This document shows, piece by piece, positions 1-11,810 of a DNA stretch of 64,000 nucleotides. The DNA comes from Agrypnia vestita (taxonomy: Eukaryota; Arthropoda; Insecta; Trichoptera; Phryganeidae). Positions within the stretch are counted from its first letter, which is position 1; every line of letters begins with the position of its first letter. The position numbers and the translations under genes are program-made. The notes under the pieces were generated by a model. It saw nothing but the letters and a program-made list of their open reading frames with translations, did not search any database and was not told the DNA's origin. The stretch spans positions 248,001 to 312,000 of the forward strand of contig JADDOH010000132.1 in the NCBI GenBank assembly GCA_016648135.1, read 5' to 3'.

Positions 1-83
1 TAGGACTAACTTGCTGGTCTGGAGTGAGATTCCAACCTACGACCTTTGGATCACGAGGCGAGAGTCCTAACCAACAAGCTACT
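1..83 (-). repeat. tRNA-derived SINE (family SINE1), cut by window edge
   Basis: Read on the minus strand this is the tRNA-like head of the same SINE found at 20151-20332 and 31220-31399. It has an A-box-like TAGCTTGTTGG near 72-82 and a B-box-like GGTTGGAATC near 26-35. The body continues past the left edge of the window. The sequence has drifted from the other copies by several bases, as expected for an old insertion. Confidence 0.8.
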
Positions 84-465
84 ATTACATTTATGTAAGC
101 ATAAAGGGTCTATCTAAACTATCGTGCTAAAATAATTGCAGTCTAGCATATACATTCTGATATAAATGGATAATAAAAACACATATTTTCTAAAAAACGC
201 CGAAATATGCCTTTGAAGTGAATGTTAAGGAGTTACACCACCCTGGGAGAGTAAAATTTAAGTAGATATTGGGTACTTATTTTACAAAGTTTATTTTATT
301 TTTAGAGGTAATATATTATCGGTTTATTTTTTAATTGACACAGATTAAACAAAAAAATTATTGTAAAATTTAAAAAAAAATGGACGCGTCGTATCTATTA
401 GAAATGAAAGATCTAAAATAAAGCATAGGTACTTAACTGGTTTTGAAAAGCCGGTTTTTGTATAT
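84..465. other. AT-rich stretch, nothing recognised
   Basis: Plain AT-rich DNA with A and T homopolymer runs. No coding remnant, inverted repeat or tRNA-like box could be supported. Confidence 0.5.
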
Positions 466-1016
466 TCCTCATTTTCAATATTGCCCCACTATTTTGTACT
501 GATGTAATGAAGAAGATATAAAAAATTACAAATTCAACAGAATAGAGCAATGAGAATAATCCTACAGAGAAATAGATATTCCAAAATTATAAAGGTGCTC
601 TAAGATTTAAATTGGATTAATATAAAACAAGGATTAAAATTAAATACAATGATATTCATTCACCAAATATTAAATGACAAAATGCCAAAATATTTTAAAA
701 ATAAGATCAAATATAACACAGAGATACATAGACATAATACAAGAAATGCAAACAAAATAAGTATTCCAAATAGAAAAAAGACAAACACACACAACTGTAT
801 TTATTACAAGGGAATAAATGAGTATAATAGCCTGCCAAAAGGTGTGAGGAAGCTAAGCAGAATTAATATCTTCAAACAAGAATGTAAACGGCACATAACA
901 ATGGAAAATGTATGAAGAGAAATATTATTTAATAAGTGTACATATATATAATATTTTTTAATATTAGCTAATGGTAAACAATGTATCATTAACTAAATAA
1001 AGATATATAAATAAAT
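466..1016 (+). mobile_element. LINE-A: 5'-truncated non-LTR retrotransposon 3' end
   Basis: A 5'-truncated LINE copy: the C-terminal tail of a reverse transcriptase ORF (to the stop at 913-915), about 100 bp of AT-rich 3' UTR, and a short ATAAATAAAT-type tail at about 1003-1016. The tail style suits the Jockey/CR1/L2 group. Truncation, a frameshift and an in-frame stop show that it is dead. Confidence 0.7.
481..915 (+). pseudogene. Reverse transcriptase C-terminal fragment (LINE-A)
   Basis: Frame 1 from about 511 reads KLQIQQNRAMRIIL, the usual start of the post-RT thumb region in Jockey/CR1-type LINEs. It is interrupted by TAA at 601-603, then continues from 649 as 88 codons with YNTEIHRHNTRNA and NSLPKGVRKL, matching the family's terminal R-x-A...YN-LP-x-x-R block. 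An upstream piece, IAPLFCTDVMKK, lies in another frame, so there is at least one frameshift. The polymerase palm with its YxDD motif is absent. The family-level call is good; the exact clade is uncertain. Confidence 0.75.
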
Positions 1017-1437
1017 TAATTGGAATCAGTTTGAAAAAATATCCTTAATTTTTTTTTATACAGGATTGTTATTAACAATCGTTTATAAAATCGGATTAAA
1101 AAATCCGTCTACTACATTGTAACCCATATTATTAAATCGGTATGTAAAACGAATGCATAGACATGACTATGTTATTTGATACGCAAGCAGTATGCCCGTT
1201 AATGCTTCACACACGCATACACATAGGCACACCGGCGGGACTTATGCCTGACGCCCTGACGCCATGACGTACAATTTTCCTCATACCGAGAGCAAAGATG
1301 TTTTACATCAAAATTACGACCTTAGCTAAACATGATGTATAGAATATTATTAGTAAAATGAATGAAATATTTTAATTCATATACTAGTTAACTAACTATC
1401 AAGCTGTTTCCTCTCAGGGGTAGAAAGAAGGAATAGA
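1017..1437. other. No feature recognised
   Basis: AT-rich DNA with a slightly GC-richer patch at 1190-1275 containing a short near-repeat (GACGCCCTGACGCCATGACG). Nothing assignable. Confidence 0.4.
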
Positions 1438-1652
1438 ACACTACATACTTCTATCTTGGCACATCAATTTTGCTTCATCTACATTCATACATCTTCTCAT
1501 GAATGCTCTACGGTTGTTGAGGCTTTTAATAGGGCCATACACCAATATTCGTAGAACCTGATCGTGCCAGATCGGGATGCCTTCTATTGCTGCTGCCTTC
1601 AACACTCGCTTCATATATTTTTTTAGCCATCCTTTTCTCGCTCATACGTTCA
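1438..1652 (-). pseudogene. LINE-D: RTE-like LINE C-terminal fragment
   Basis: On the minus strand the frame starting near 1628 reads MKRVLKAAAIEGIPIWHDQ and then RAFMRRCMNVDEAKLMCQDR. That is the degenerate last part of an RTE-type LINE ORF, where an R-R-C-M-N-V-D-E-A-K...DR block precedes the stop. A second copy lies at 18340-18460 on the same strand. No catalytic domain remains. Confidence 0.5.
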
Positions 1653-2347
1653 TCGTCGTGTAATTTTATGTTACACATATTTATGCTAGGATTAGTGGTA
1701 AGGTTTGTTTATATATTATATTTACTAAGAGATACGAAATTAAAGTTATAGAAAGTGATGAGAGAAGAGGGCTTTTTATTTTTAAAGCTAAATTAGACAT
1801 CGAGGTTATTGTTTCAATATTTATCGAGATTTTGGTCGCCAAATATGACAACGTTACTTATTTTTGTTTCTCATTAATATTTATTCTACTGCCTAGTTTT
1901 CCGCAACTTGCTGGTGGAGACCTCCAGTGGCGGCGACATTAAAACGTCATGTTTTTGTGTTTACATGCTAAGAAACAGTTTTGCTATCCGACCCAATAAA
2001 TATTACAGATTGCCTATGAATATGAGTGCTTCGACATTCGGGGTAGGTGTATAACATGAGTAAATAGGGTGCAACAAAGACCTGTAAGATTTCAATAAAA
2101 AATTCTTTCGAGAAATCGAAATTTTTGGTCGGCTTCTTGATTTTCCTTGGACACCAATACTACGCGTATGTATTCGGATTTCATAGAAATAAAATAAAGA
2201 TAATTTTTTTGAGAAATCCATACTATAATTGCGCTGTACAGTAATATCCTGTTTTCCATTGCCAGCTTAAAAAAACTTAATAGTCTGCTTATTTTTTAAG
2301 AAACGAGGTAATTATTTATTTATTTAAGGTGTAGAAATATCATGAAT
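1653..2347. other. No feature recognised
   Basis: Mostly AT-rich. A possible 72-codon frame on the minus strand (2003-2221) shows no domain and is probably chance. Confidence 0.4.
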
Positions 2348-2530
2348 ACATTATTTAACTTTCGAGTAACTTTAAAACGGGATACTTCGAAATTTTAATT
2401 TTCATACGTCAATTTTATTTTTTCTGCGGGCAATTAAATTTTGGACGTTTAATATTTAGGTTATATACGTTTTGTTTGAAATGTGTCAAAGTAGCATCCA
2501 TGGCAACATATTATCATTTATATTATGCAT
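2348..2530 (+). repeat. Dispersed repeat RA, copy 1
   Basis: About 120-150 bp is shared with 38305-38455 in the same orientation: ACGTCAATTTTATTTTTT, then GACGTTT, then a TATA-like TATATAC or TATATAAACG, then GAAATGTGTCAAA. The TATA-like box between conserved blocks suggests a transposon promoter and 5' leader. The element class is not identifiable from the sequence. Confidence 0.6.
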
Positions 2531-2587
2531 GATAGCTAATAGCAGATACTAATAAGAACAATTGCAAATTTTTGTGAAGATTAAAAA

Positions 2588-2806
2588 ATGAATAATTTCG
2601 AAGAACTGTTGAACATACTACTAAAACGCGACGCGATGTGACGTGTCGTCACTTGATGTGAATCGTGCACATATACAACACGCCACGTGATGCTACAACA
2701 CGCTTTGCTAGTACCTATCATAGAAGTACGAAAGTGTATTGACGTGGCCATGGATTTACTATTTAAAGACGAGCTGGATGAAAATTTTGAAGAAGGTTTA
2801 TTGTAG
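2588..2806 (+). other. Possible coding remnant downstream of repeat RA
   Basis: Starts with MNNFEELLNILLKRDAM then a stop, and another acidic piece MDLLFKDELDENFEEGLL ends at TAG 2804-2806. The short acidic, leucine-rich N-terminus would suit the start of a DNA-transposon ORF following the RA leader, but there is no recognisable domain. Treat as a weak suggestion. Confidence 0.2.
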
Positions 2807-4682
2807 ATTTCAGGGATATATTTTATACAGAAGTTGAATAAAAAAAAATTCTTCCCAAGCATTATTTCTAATATTATGATCACGGTGTTAGCCTGAACTC
2901 GTATCATATAACACTGGGTAACGTTTCACAAATTCTTTTAATTGCTTATTCGACATTTTAAACAAAAACTAACAAAAAATATGTGTAAACCAAGAATGTT
3001 CTTGAAGGACTAACGCATTGTGTCGGGTGTTAACAGGAAACACACTGCGTGCGATGCGTCGGGTGGCGTGTGTGCCCCTCTCTCGGCAACACGCCGACCT
3101 GGATTGACTGGATGTTACCGCGCGGGGTTGCGTTTCATCATACGGCGTGTTACCTATCTATTTGTATTTGACCATATTAAATATATGATATTGATAAGTC
3201 GTCATAATCGTAGAACAACGACGCATGTGATTTTTCTCAAGTTTGCAGGAGAGCCGTTTGAAGTTTTATTTACATAAAGACACTTTATGTCATAGCTCGA
3301 TAACTACAAAAGATTTTCCTTTGAAACTTGGGTTAATTATTTAAAGTTGATACCTTTCAAACCTCAAATATAGTCAGCGCAGTACAACGATGTTTTTATA
3401 CATGCAGTATTGTTCTACGATCGCAAATCAGAACCGTCGTTATACCGACTTTGTATAACGACGGTCAAATTAATGAAAAAAAATACACTTTTTATATATC
3501 ATTAGATGGGTTCTTTTTTCACTTTTCAACGATCCAAAAAAGTTAATATGGAATTTTTGCACATCCGTCATTGTTCTACGATCATGACGAAATCTGAACA
3601 AAAATAATTACATACCAACACACCCGAAATTGTCCTTATAACGCTCACTTGGTGGTCATTTCCCTAAGTCAGTGCGCGCAAGGACACGAGGCACAAGGCG
3701 AGGCCTTATCCTGACGAAGTACTGACATACGTGGCGTGGCGTGGCGTCGCGTCGCGTTTTGGTAGCATGTTTCGACCTCAACTTTTTCTTTAAATCGCAT
3801 ACTGTGTGACGTGCAAAAAAATTACAAACGAAGCATTCTTCACGATCGCCCCCTCCCCTCAGCAGCCGGCCTTCCTTCCCAGCGAGCGGTCGGGCCCATT
3901 GCTATCGTCGTGATTTATTTAAAAACCGCCACAAAAAATGAAGTCGGTAGCCGACCTCGTGCGTTAATAACAAAAGTACAAGTCGTATACCTTTTGTTTG
4001 CATTTCATACTTCACTGCATTCGAATATAACAAAGAACCATAAATTAAAAACAATAATTACTTTCGTCTGGAGGGTCCGAACCAGCTTCTGGCAACTATT
4101 TGCCCGTTGTTGTAACACACACACATACATACACAAGGGAATAAAGGAAGAAAACAACGCGGCATACAAAATGTGATTGACAATCTCAGTGGACTGAAGC
4201 AAAAAAAAGTAAAATTTTAATGATCAAATGAATTTTATATTTTTACATCATGTAGAAAGTAATTGGTTTCGCTTTGGCTGAATAGTGGCTGCTGTGCAAC
4301 CGCGGACGATTTTTGCTGAAATTTATTTTGTAATAAAAATATGATTAATTACAAAAAATTCAAACATTGAATTGAAATGCTATTTAATTCTAGATCTCGC
4401 AGCCCTAGTGTATATGTATGGTGTGATGAAATAATGTGTTAACAAAAAATTATATTCTTTTATTTATAAAAATGTTCAAGCCCTTTATATGTTTTCAAAG
4501 GATTTGTTTTACTACAATTAGTTAATCAACATTTGACCACAGAAAAAATTAAAAGTATGTCATATAAAATCTGTAATACCTCTGTTTGAGTTGCGAACAC
4601 ACCTACATAATTAATCAATTTTTAAGAATGCATATTATACTGATCACAGACTAACCCGTTCGTATACAAATTAACCCATTCT
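2807..4682. other. Unassigned DNA with two GC-rich tracts
   Basis: GC-rich patches lie at 3018-3150 and 3660-3960. A small tandem run of GTGGC/GTCGC units sits at 3731-3757; its TCGCGTCGCGTTTT is the exact reverse complement of 2624-2637, so 2624-3760 is bounded by a 14-bp inverted repeat. Open frames here (for example 3811-4176) show no domain. Confidence 0.4.
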
Positions 4683-5590
4683 TTAGGAATACAAGCGGAA
4701 AAATTTCAACCCTCGCGTATTTTTAAGGAGAAAAACTACCTGGACATATCGGAAAAATCGATTTTGAAACATTTTCTTAAAGCTTGAGGTCTTAAGAATG
4801 TCTGGTGAAAATTTCAAGCAAAAATTCAAAAAAATAACAAAGTTATAGCTGATAATAGTGGCATCCCTTTGTTGATTACGCACCGCGCAACATGGTGCCG
4901 CTCTACATGCAGGTGGCTGCCAGCCGGGCTCTTTCATAATAGTAACTTAAGACATATTTTTATTATGTTTGTGAAGAGTGCTCGATGATATGGGAATTCT
5001 AAGCAAGGTGGAGGACTTATATTATGGACCTGGAATCGATGATTTTATGTAAGTTGAAAGATTTCGCGATTTATTCAATGCTCAATTTTCAAACGCATTT
5101 TACTCGAAACCGTGTTTTGAAAATCAATGACCAAAATATCTCGGCAACTACTGAACCGATTAACTTGAAATTTCTATTGGTTATTCTGTACATAATTATC
5201 TAGACTTTGTCGTAGGATTTTTTTAAGTAACTTAGTTTTTTTTTAATCGGCATAATAAACCCGAATTTTTCCCTAATAATCGCTATTTTAAATTCAAACG
5301 TCCGCCATTTTGTCAAAAATAGATATTTTCAAAAACTACTACGTCAAAGACTTAATTATAATTTCATATAAAATGGAAGCGATCACCGCGGAGGACCTTC
5401 TTTTTTTCGGGAGTCGACAGAATCCAAAAATTTTCCGCCAATGTTACATATTTTTTAATATTTTTTTTACATATTCATAAATACATGTACTTTTATGTAG
5501 AAATGCCACCAATACCATAAATCATAAGGTTTCCTTAAAAAACCTTTTTCGCGCTTCGTAGGTAGGTATTCCCCCTTAAGACACATTCAT
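4683..5590. other. Unclassified repeat-like block
   Basis: Contains phrases typical of old insect interspersed repeats (for example the region around 5130-5230) and several T-rich runs, but no second copy in this window and no coding sequence. Possibly a degraded transposon; class unknown. Confidence 0.25.
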
Positions 5591-5828
5591 ACAGCAGTAA
5601 AAGAATTTATTCTTGCATAATTACTATCAACATCCCTTAATTAACTCATTTCTTCTTATACTTTTCATTTCAGTCGCTTATCTTTATTGTCTGATTTTTA
5701 TAACTTAAATTAAAAATATTCTCTTATCCAAATTTGAACTTACTTTTGTGAATCTTTGTAATCGGTTTATGCAATGTACAGTGTACATTGATTGAAACTG
5801 TTAAGATTTGTTAGTAAATAAATGAAAA

Positions 5829-5994
5829 TCCTAATCATAATAATTTCGCTGTCTGTCCGTCAGTTTTCTTCTTTTCTTTTATTGTTTTTTTTATTGTTAC
5901 TATACTTTAATAAATTAATTATTCTTTAAAAAAAAACTTATTCTTTAGGAACCGACATGTACAAATACCGTCATTTTTGACGGGTACCAGCTAG
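5829..5994 (+). mobile_element. Short non-autonomous Helitron (family H1)
   Basis: Begins TCCTAATCATAATAATTTCG directly after A5828 and ends in CTAG at 5991-5994 directly before T5995, the A|T target arrangement of Helitrons. A hairpin (ACCGTCA...TGACGGGT) lies just before the terminal CTAG. The 5' end matches the element at 26577-26827. At 166 bp it has no coding capacity and would need RepHel protein supplied elsewhere. Confidence 0.7.
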
Positions 5995-5999
5995 TAATG

Positions 6000-6300
6000 A
6001 AATAAAAAATAAGAAAACACACTTTTTACAATATAATTTTTTTTAATTTAAAATTTCATTCCAAACCAAGTATTTTAAGTAAAAATTCTTTCTTTCTTAT
6101 AGTAAAGCGCGACTTATTTACTAAGATATTATACTTAAAAGAGAATTTAGTTTCATAAGTATTCATAATTGATTACAACATCGTAGTAATTTTTTAAACA
6201 AGTCAAACAGAAGAACCAGGCATGGTACCAGGTTGGGTACCAAGAAATGTACGTTAGTTAGTTCATATCTATACATTTTGTCAGTTTGTGATACTGATGA
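6000..6300 (+). repeat. Dispersed repeat R1, partial copy
   Basis: Shares blocks with 39465-39840 and 43877-44285, including the 18-mer GCGACTTATTTACTAAGA (6108-6125 and 39648 onward), TTTTTTAAACAAGTCAAAC and the GTTAGTTCAT...GT(C/G)TGTG end. Lacks the CACAGAGTATAAA start block. Class unknown. Confidence 0.6.
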
Positions 6301-6823
6301 TATATCGTTTTTGCATTATTGTATATTATAAATCACCTTAATCATTTATTCAATTTATTTTTGATTATTGTATAAAATAGTATAATTATTAAAAGACGCC
6401 ATGTATACTTGGCGACACTTTTGACAGCTACCAATATGACAGTTCTCTTGATCTCAATATATTGTAATAATTTCTAGTAGAAAATGTCAAATGCTGTTGC
6501 TACTTTGGTGTTTTTTCTTACTGGTAATAAAAACAACGCCCACTACTTTCGCTGAAAAGATCAATGTAATAATGAAAGGCCTTGCAAACAATTTCAATTG
6601 TATCTATTGAATACTAAATTAGATAGATTAACGCTTAGGCATTCCATCGACAAATCAAACCTTATTAACAAACAAGGAGAAGAGTGCAAGCGGTAGGATG
6701 CGCATGTCTCTCTCCTTTTTCGCCATTTTCTTCTCGGCCGCGGCACCGATGAGCACTGTAACTGAGTACTTATGAATTTTTATCTGATATCTGTAACTTT
6801 GCTACAATAAATGATGATCAAAC
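6301..6823. other. No gene recognised; possible LTR-like patch
   Basis: 6665-6780 has GAGAAGAGTGCAAGC and a CTCTCTCC run that loosely resembles 30834-30870. This may be a decayed LTR pair, but similarity is too low to call. Confidence 0.25.
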
Positions 6824-7057
6824 ATCAAATCATCAACCCGCACTCAAACTAATTCATACAATTTATCTTCCCTTCTACTCCCGTCCCACATTCCCCTCCA
6901 CTCTCCCGACTCGCTGTTCAAATAATTTTAAATTTTTCTTTTATTACGTCATACTTGTTTTAATAAATTACTATGTTTTTCATGCAATTTCATATCCATT
7001 ATTTTATGTTTGATAATATAAAGATCTGATGTTTTCCCCCCAATAAATAAATAAATG
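6824..7057 (+). mobile_element. LINE-B 3' end (tail only)
   Basis: Matches the 3' part of the LINE at 55350-55969: the last codons before TAA (6850-6852), then a UTR containing CTTCTACTCCCGTC and ACATTCCCCTCCAC, and an AATAAATAAATAAAT tail at 7042-7056. Only about 10 codons are included, so this copy was strongly 5'-truncated on insertion. Confidence 0.75.
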
Positions 7058-8437
7058 TGAGTATTAGCACCGGTGTGCCTCGGTTTCTTTATTTGTTTTA
7101 CATACATCGCGACATTTCTCAGAACACGGACGAAGATGTAAGTTAGAGGCGGGTTGCTTCATCAACCCTCTCCAATTAAGTAAAAAGACATAATTTGTAT
7201 ATTATACACTTTTGAAGTTTCAATGCGTTGAGGGTAAAATTTTAGTACGAAACGAAATGCGCGCACATCATGCGACAGAAGTTTACACTCTACGAGCTAT
7301 GTAATAAAAAGCTATGTAAAAAATATTTATTACAGCCATCACGAAAAATGTTTATTTTTTATTTATTTTTCGGTGTCTGCGAAGCTTGTAAGATGTCGCC
7401 ACTACCCAACGAATGACGTCCGTCTCTTTGCCGTAATCTTCCGATATCTCGTTAGTTGTCAGTTCTTGCGGCTGGTTCGTTTCGCGATTCTGTTTCGCAG
7501 TTCTGCATTTCGTTATACTTTGGCGATTGTGCTGTGAGAAGTGATGCGCTGTATATGTATATATTTGCAAGGAAGTATAACTTCTAAAGCGCATACTTAA
7601 GTACACGCACCCTTTTTTTAGTTTTCTTCGATGGACAGGGCACGCTTCGTTTCCGAAACGCATCGCCGGGCATATCGGCCATTTGTCCTAATGCCGCGCC
7701 GAGTTGTTGAAACACTCGTTGGAATAATAATGATGACAAAAATAATTGCAGGCCACACGCGGTCCATGCTTTACCAAATTACAGACTTCCATAATATGTT
7801 TGGAATTAATGGCCGGCCGGCTTTGCATATTTGTATGTAATTTATAATTGATAGCCAGCGTAACAAGCCTTAGGGGATGACTGTTTAAATAATTTGTACG
7901 GAAGATGGATTAAGAGAAGATGAAAATGACCCTGACGCACAGTCCCGGGACAAGTATTTTATTAGTGGAGGGTTTTTAATGATTAGTATTTTTTCATTTT
8001 TCACTAAAGTTGTCAGTCACTAAGCGCGACTCGTCAGTGTGAGTATCGAATGTAAGCATTACATGTAAAATCTCTCATAGCTTTTTGAACAATTTTTTTT
8101 TATAAACTTGCATACGTGTATCGGTTTTCCATTATTGCAGGTTCAGAAGATATTTATTAATATTTTTTAGAAAAATAAAAAATAGAGTATATCGATATTC
8201 TTACTATTGTCAACCTAAATTTAACGCTTGTGCTATTGAAATTGTATTAATCACTAAGTACGTATGTATGAAGAATTAAATATATAAATGGAATTTAAAT
8301 GAGAGTTCTATTTACATATTTTTAATACACTTTGGGACTATTTTAGATTTTGAATATTCATTTTTATAAATATTGAGTTTAATATTTTATAATTATAAAT
8401 ATTGAGTAAAAAGTTCAATTTTATTCAATAGAAAAAT
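7058..8437. other. No feature recognised
   Basis: Mixed-composition DNA. Overlapping frames at 7352-7663 (minus) and 7631-7840 (plus) show no recognisable domain and read as chance. Confidence 0.4.
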
Positions 8438-8850
8438 ATGCACAAGGTTACAATACAGGCTTTTCTCCAAAATTTGTTGGAAGAAGAAAATGTTGACATT
8501 TTACCAGAGGAATTGAAACAACAAAAATCTCAAAGTGACTTATTGAAGATAGAATAATTGCTTTGTAAAATACTATAAAATCGGACATTTATAATAAATT
8601 ATAATTTGACAAAAACAGGAGGGAAGGCGAATTACAAATAGGAGATTTTGTATATGTTGAGAATGGAAACCAATTAAAAAGAAAAAAAATTGGATGAATT
8701 AAAAATTGGCCCATTTCAGGTTTTAGAAAAAATGTCAAACACAATGTATAGAATAGATACAGGACATATGAAATGTTAATCAAATCTTCCACATAACAAA
8801 CCTTGTTCCAATGTCGCAGGAGTCCGAAGATTACTTCTGAGTCGGGGGGA
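8438..8850 (+). pseudogene. Ty3/gypsy Pol remnant: integrase C-terminal end
   Basis: Frameshifted pieces of an LTR-retrotransposon Pol. An early piece has ENVDILPEELKQQKSQSDLL. A later piece has GELQIGDFVYVENG, KLDELKIGPFQVLE and MYRIDTGH, which is the GPF/Y-type C-terminal module of Ty3/gypsy integrases. The integrase core and all upstream domains are missing. It ends at a G-rich tract (8843-8851) that fits a polypurine tract, followed by an LTR. Several frameshifts and stops make it non-functional. Confidence 0.75.
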
Positions 8851-8852
8851 GA

Positions 8853-9210
8853 TGTAAATGAACATCAGTAGGTACCTACTGATCTTCATTTAATTTGAAT
8901 CGGTAAAATAGAACATTTGAATTTGTGTGAAAATTTTTTGACAAACAAACAACTGACAATCGACCTATTGTGAAAATTATGTTTTAATATACCGGTGAAT
9001 AATATTTAATAATTGATAAAATGTCTAACATAAAATAATAGCTTTAAATGTTGTTTCACTTTTCAGGTATGATGTGTACTTATTATGTTTAAATTTTAAT
9101 GTGAAATATTATGTTCTTTTGTTAATAAAATATTTACTCTTTTCAGAGCAACTCAAAAAAGCTTTTATTTAAAAAAAAACTAAAATATTTGGGAAACCAC
9201 ATTGTAAACA
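8853..9210 (+). repeat. Probable 3' LTR of the Ty3/gypsy remnant
   Basis: Starts TGTAAATG just after the polypurine-like GGGGGGAGA and can be closed at ...TTGTAAACA, giving TG...CA-type ends and about 358 bp. An AATAAA signal is present at 9124-9129. There is no matching 5' LTR in the window, so the right boundary is a guess. Confidence 0.5.
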
Positions 9211-10085
9211 GGTATATTATGTTAAAAAGCACATAATGTATAGGAATATATTACATTTTTTATGGTTAATTATTTAACTAGTCTTACTTTCGTAACCGAA
9301 GCGTTTAGATGTTGTTTAAAATATTAAGATATGCAAATGTGTTCAATATAACATTTATCTTTGAAAAAAAAACGACGTTAGGTTTAAGAGTCGGTACAAA
9401 TAATTATTCCGTGTTGTTTCTATGATTACAGGTGCGATAGCAAATTAACATGGAGAGCCGGGTTCGGATCTCGCGTGGGGACCATTACGTCACTTATAAT
9501 TACCGCGGGGTCGGTGAACAAGATGGAGACCTCGATAGTGTTATTTGATGAAATAATAATGGACAATTAAGTTCAATTCTTGTAAAATTACCATCTACAG
9601 TTGGCATCGATTTGATACGTGGATTCTACCAGAAGCGTAAAAGATATATGTATCAGGTTGATGCATAATTTAATGCTGGAAATGAATAAAGCAAGTGCTA
9701 AAAATAAAATTTAGAAAATAAATAGGTACTTCTCAGGTGCATGAGAGCAAGATGCATAACTTTTATTTAAACATATATTTGGAGAAAAAATAAATTAAAT
9801 ATATATCCGGCAGAATATTGAGAAATATTAAAATCTGAAAAATATGTTAATTATTGTGATAGGAATATTACGAGATAATATATCTCTTATATCGAGTTCT
9901 TCTCACTGAACGCTCCTGGTATCTATACAGATTGGTAATATATGCCTTCGCCAATGCATTGAACACTGCACTGAAGTCGTATCTGTATTAATTTTCTAGT
10001 TGTATGGGAATATCGCATACGTATTAAGTGCCGCATCATGAGTATTTTATAGTTTTTAGTGTTGAATGACTAATTCACGCCGGTA
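9211..10085. other. No gene recognised
   Basis: AT-rich. A short GC patch near 9440-9520 carries a B-box-like GGGTTCGGATCTC that may be a decayed SINE head, but no A box is convincing. Confidence 0.35.
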
Positions 10086-10263
10086 GCCCTCTTTCCATTT
10101 AAAAAAGACAATCGAATTAGTATGTGTAAGCCATGCGCACGACGCACATTGTTTCGCTGTGTTGGTGTTCACGGGTATAAACACCAACACCACGAAACAA
10201 TGTGTCTCGTACGCACGGCTTCCACATACTGACTCGATTGTCTTTTTTAAATGGAAAGAGGGC
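10086..10263. mobile_element. Foldback MITE-1, copy 1
   Basis: A palindromic element of about 178 bp with long terminal inverted repeats (about 80 bp). The left arm starts GCCCTCTTTCCATTTAA and the right arm ends with its complement. It is flanked by TA on both sides (10084-10085, 10264-10265), consistent with a Tc1/mariner-type TA duplication. Both arms contain GACGCACATTGTTTCG or its diverged mate. A second copy is at 50248-50407. No coding sequence. Confidence 0.75.
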
Positions 10264-10482
10264 TACCGGTACTACTGCACGTATTGAAAATATTAATAAA
10301 AATATGTGTAAAATAGCACATAAGGAGCGAAAAATACTATATTCGCATTTTATCTTGTATCTTAAAATGAACGTTCCGGCGCTTGTTTGATTCATTTCCA
10401 GTATTCAATTATTCACTGTTTATTCCGGACTTTTTTTTTAGTTTGACATTTCATTGACATTTGTTATAGTATATATATATGT

Positions 10483-10796
10483 ATGCCACATTATCCAGAT
10501 TATGCTGTACCAATTAAGGAAGGGTGGAAGGCTGCTGAGTCATTTCGCGATCTTAATGATATTTTCGACAAAGGTACGATTAGCGAAGGGTATACTGAGA
10601 GTGGTTTGTTCACTTCAAAGCTGGTGGTGTCAGCTTAGACGACAAATGAGGAAAAGGTCGCTCTTTGAATTTCGATGACCAGGCCTTCCTGACAACCGTG
10701 GAAGAGGAGAAAGGTTGCACCAGTAGGATAATGGACACTCTTTGCCTGCAGAAGCAGTAACTGACGATGACGGTGATTACGCCTCCGAATGATAGT
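10483..10796 (+). pseudogene. Unidentified protein-coding remnant
   Basis: A 51-codon frame starts at ATG 10483 (MPHYPDYAVPIKEGW, then ESFRDLNDIFDKG and GYTESGLFTSKLVVSA) and stops at 10636-10638. Protein-like text continues in shifted frames: NFDDQAFLTTVEEEKG near 10670-10718 and AEAVTDDDGDYASE ending at TGA about 10790. The amino-acid composition looks like a real hydrophilic protein rather than translated AT-rich noise. The family is not recognised; it could be a transposon ORF or a decayed host gene copy. Confidence 0.4.
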
Positions 10797-11177
10797 TGTA
10801 TATAAAATGTTTTTAGTTTGTTTTCTTTTTTGTTTGTTACAATACTATTTATAATATAATTGTTCAAAAACGGCGGATTGTTAATTGTTATGGATCAACC
10901 TAATATTTGAATATCTGAAGGTGGAGCATATTATTTTTTAAGATGGCAGCTGTATGATGAAGTCAAACATTAATTACGTAATTAATGAAGGTCGAAAAGC
11001 TTATCCTTTTATTTATTTCTCATTTAAAGGTCATTGACGACCTACGTGTTGATAATCCGTATATAATAAAATAAAATTTCTAATAAGAAAGCATAATGTA
11101 ATATGATCAGTGGTTAACTGATCATGAGTCATGATTAAAATATAAGTATAGGTTATTAGATGAAATTTATTTACAGG
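10797..11177. other. No feature recognised
   Basis: AT-rich DNA without repeats shared elsewhere in the window. Confidence 0.4.
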
Positions 11178-11560
11178 AGCAACAGATCATAAAAGAAGTA
11201 ATATATCGACACCTGCTATAGATTGGTATGGATTCCTCTATAGGTACAGCAATTGAGTTCTAAGGATTTTCTTGTGACGTGAAAGAGATAAATAATGTAG
11301 GACTCTTTAATAGGCAACTGAAAAAACTTAAGTTGGAGAGGAGATAGTTCGTAAATCATGATTGTTAAAGAAGTTTTTGTGTTTATCTATAATTTAAAGT
11401 TGTAAAGTGTTAAATTTATTGAGTAGTTCTTTGTATTACAGTTATTAAGTAGATATGTAGTGTTTGACGTCTTCTAACGCCAGCATGTTTTGCTGTCTGG
11501 GGACTTGACATTTTAATTTTTATTTATAATATTTATTTATTTATTTATTCGGAAATAAAT
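11178..11560 (+). mobile_element. Possible LINE 3' end
   Basis: A short decayed coding piece (INNVGLFNRQLKKLKLER) resembles the end of CR1-like LINE ORFs, and the block closes with GCTGTCTGGGGACTTGACAT and a TTTATTTATTTATTTATTC tail. Low confidence because the coding piece is short. Confidence 0.35.
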
Positions 11561-11639
11561 CCGGCAGTTAATGATAAATGAAAAAGAGCATGAGTTATCA
11601 GAATCGAACATATTGTCCTAATATATTTCATATAAAAAC

Positions 11640-11810
11640 AAATTATAAATGTAAGAAAAAAACAATAAGAACAAATAAAAATAAAAGACAAGAACAGTAG
11701 TAGGTAATATATTGGAAAAAGCGAAAATTATTTTCTTAAATTTATATTCTGTATATTTGTAAAAGCCCGATAGGGCGTTAAATAAATAAATAAACAAATA
11801 AATAAATAAT
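11640..11810 (+). mobile_element. LINE 3' UTR and tail
   Basis: Ends with AAAGCCCGATAGGGCGTTAA followed by AATAAATAAATAAACAAATA. A small hairpin (GCCCGATAGGGC) just before an AAAT-type tail is the usual 3' end of a CR1/Jockey-like LINE. No ORF part is kept. Confidence 0.45.

Noticed and set aside
649..915. Small host gene
   Set aside because: Upstream in-frame coding and the 3' tail show it is the end of a LINE ORF.
3811..4176. 121-codon frame as a gene
   Set aside because: No domain, no repeat support, and the composition follows a GC-rich patch then AT-rich DNA.
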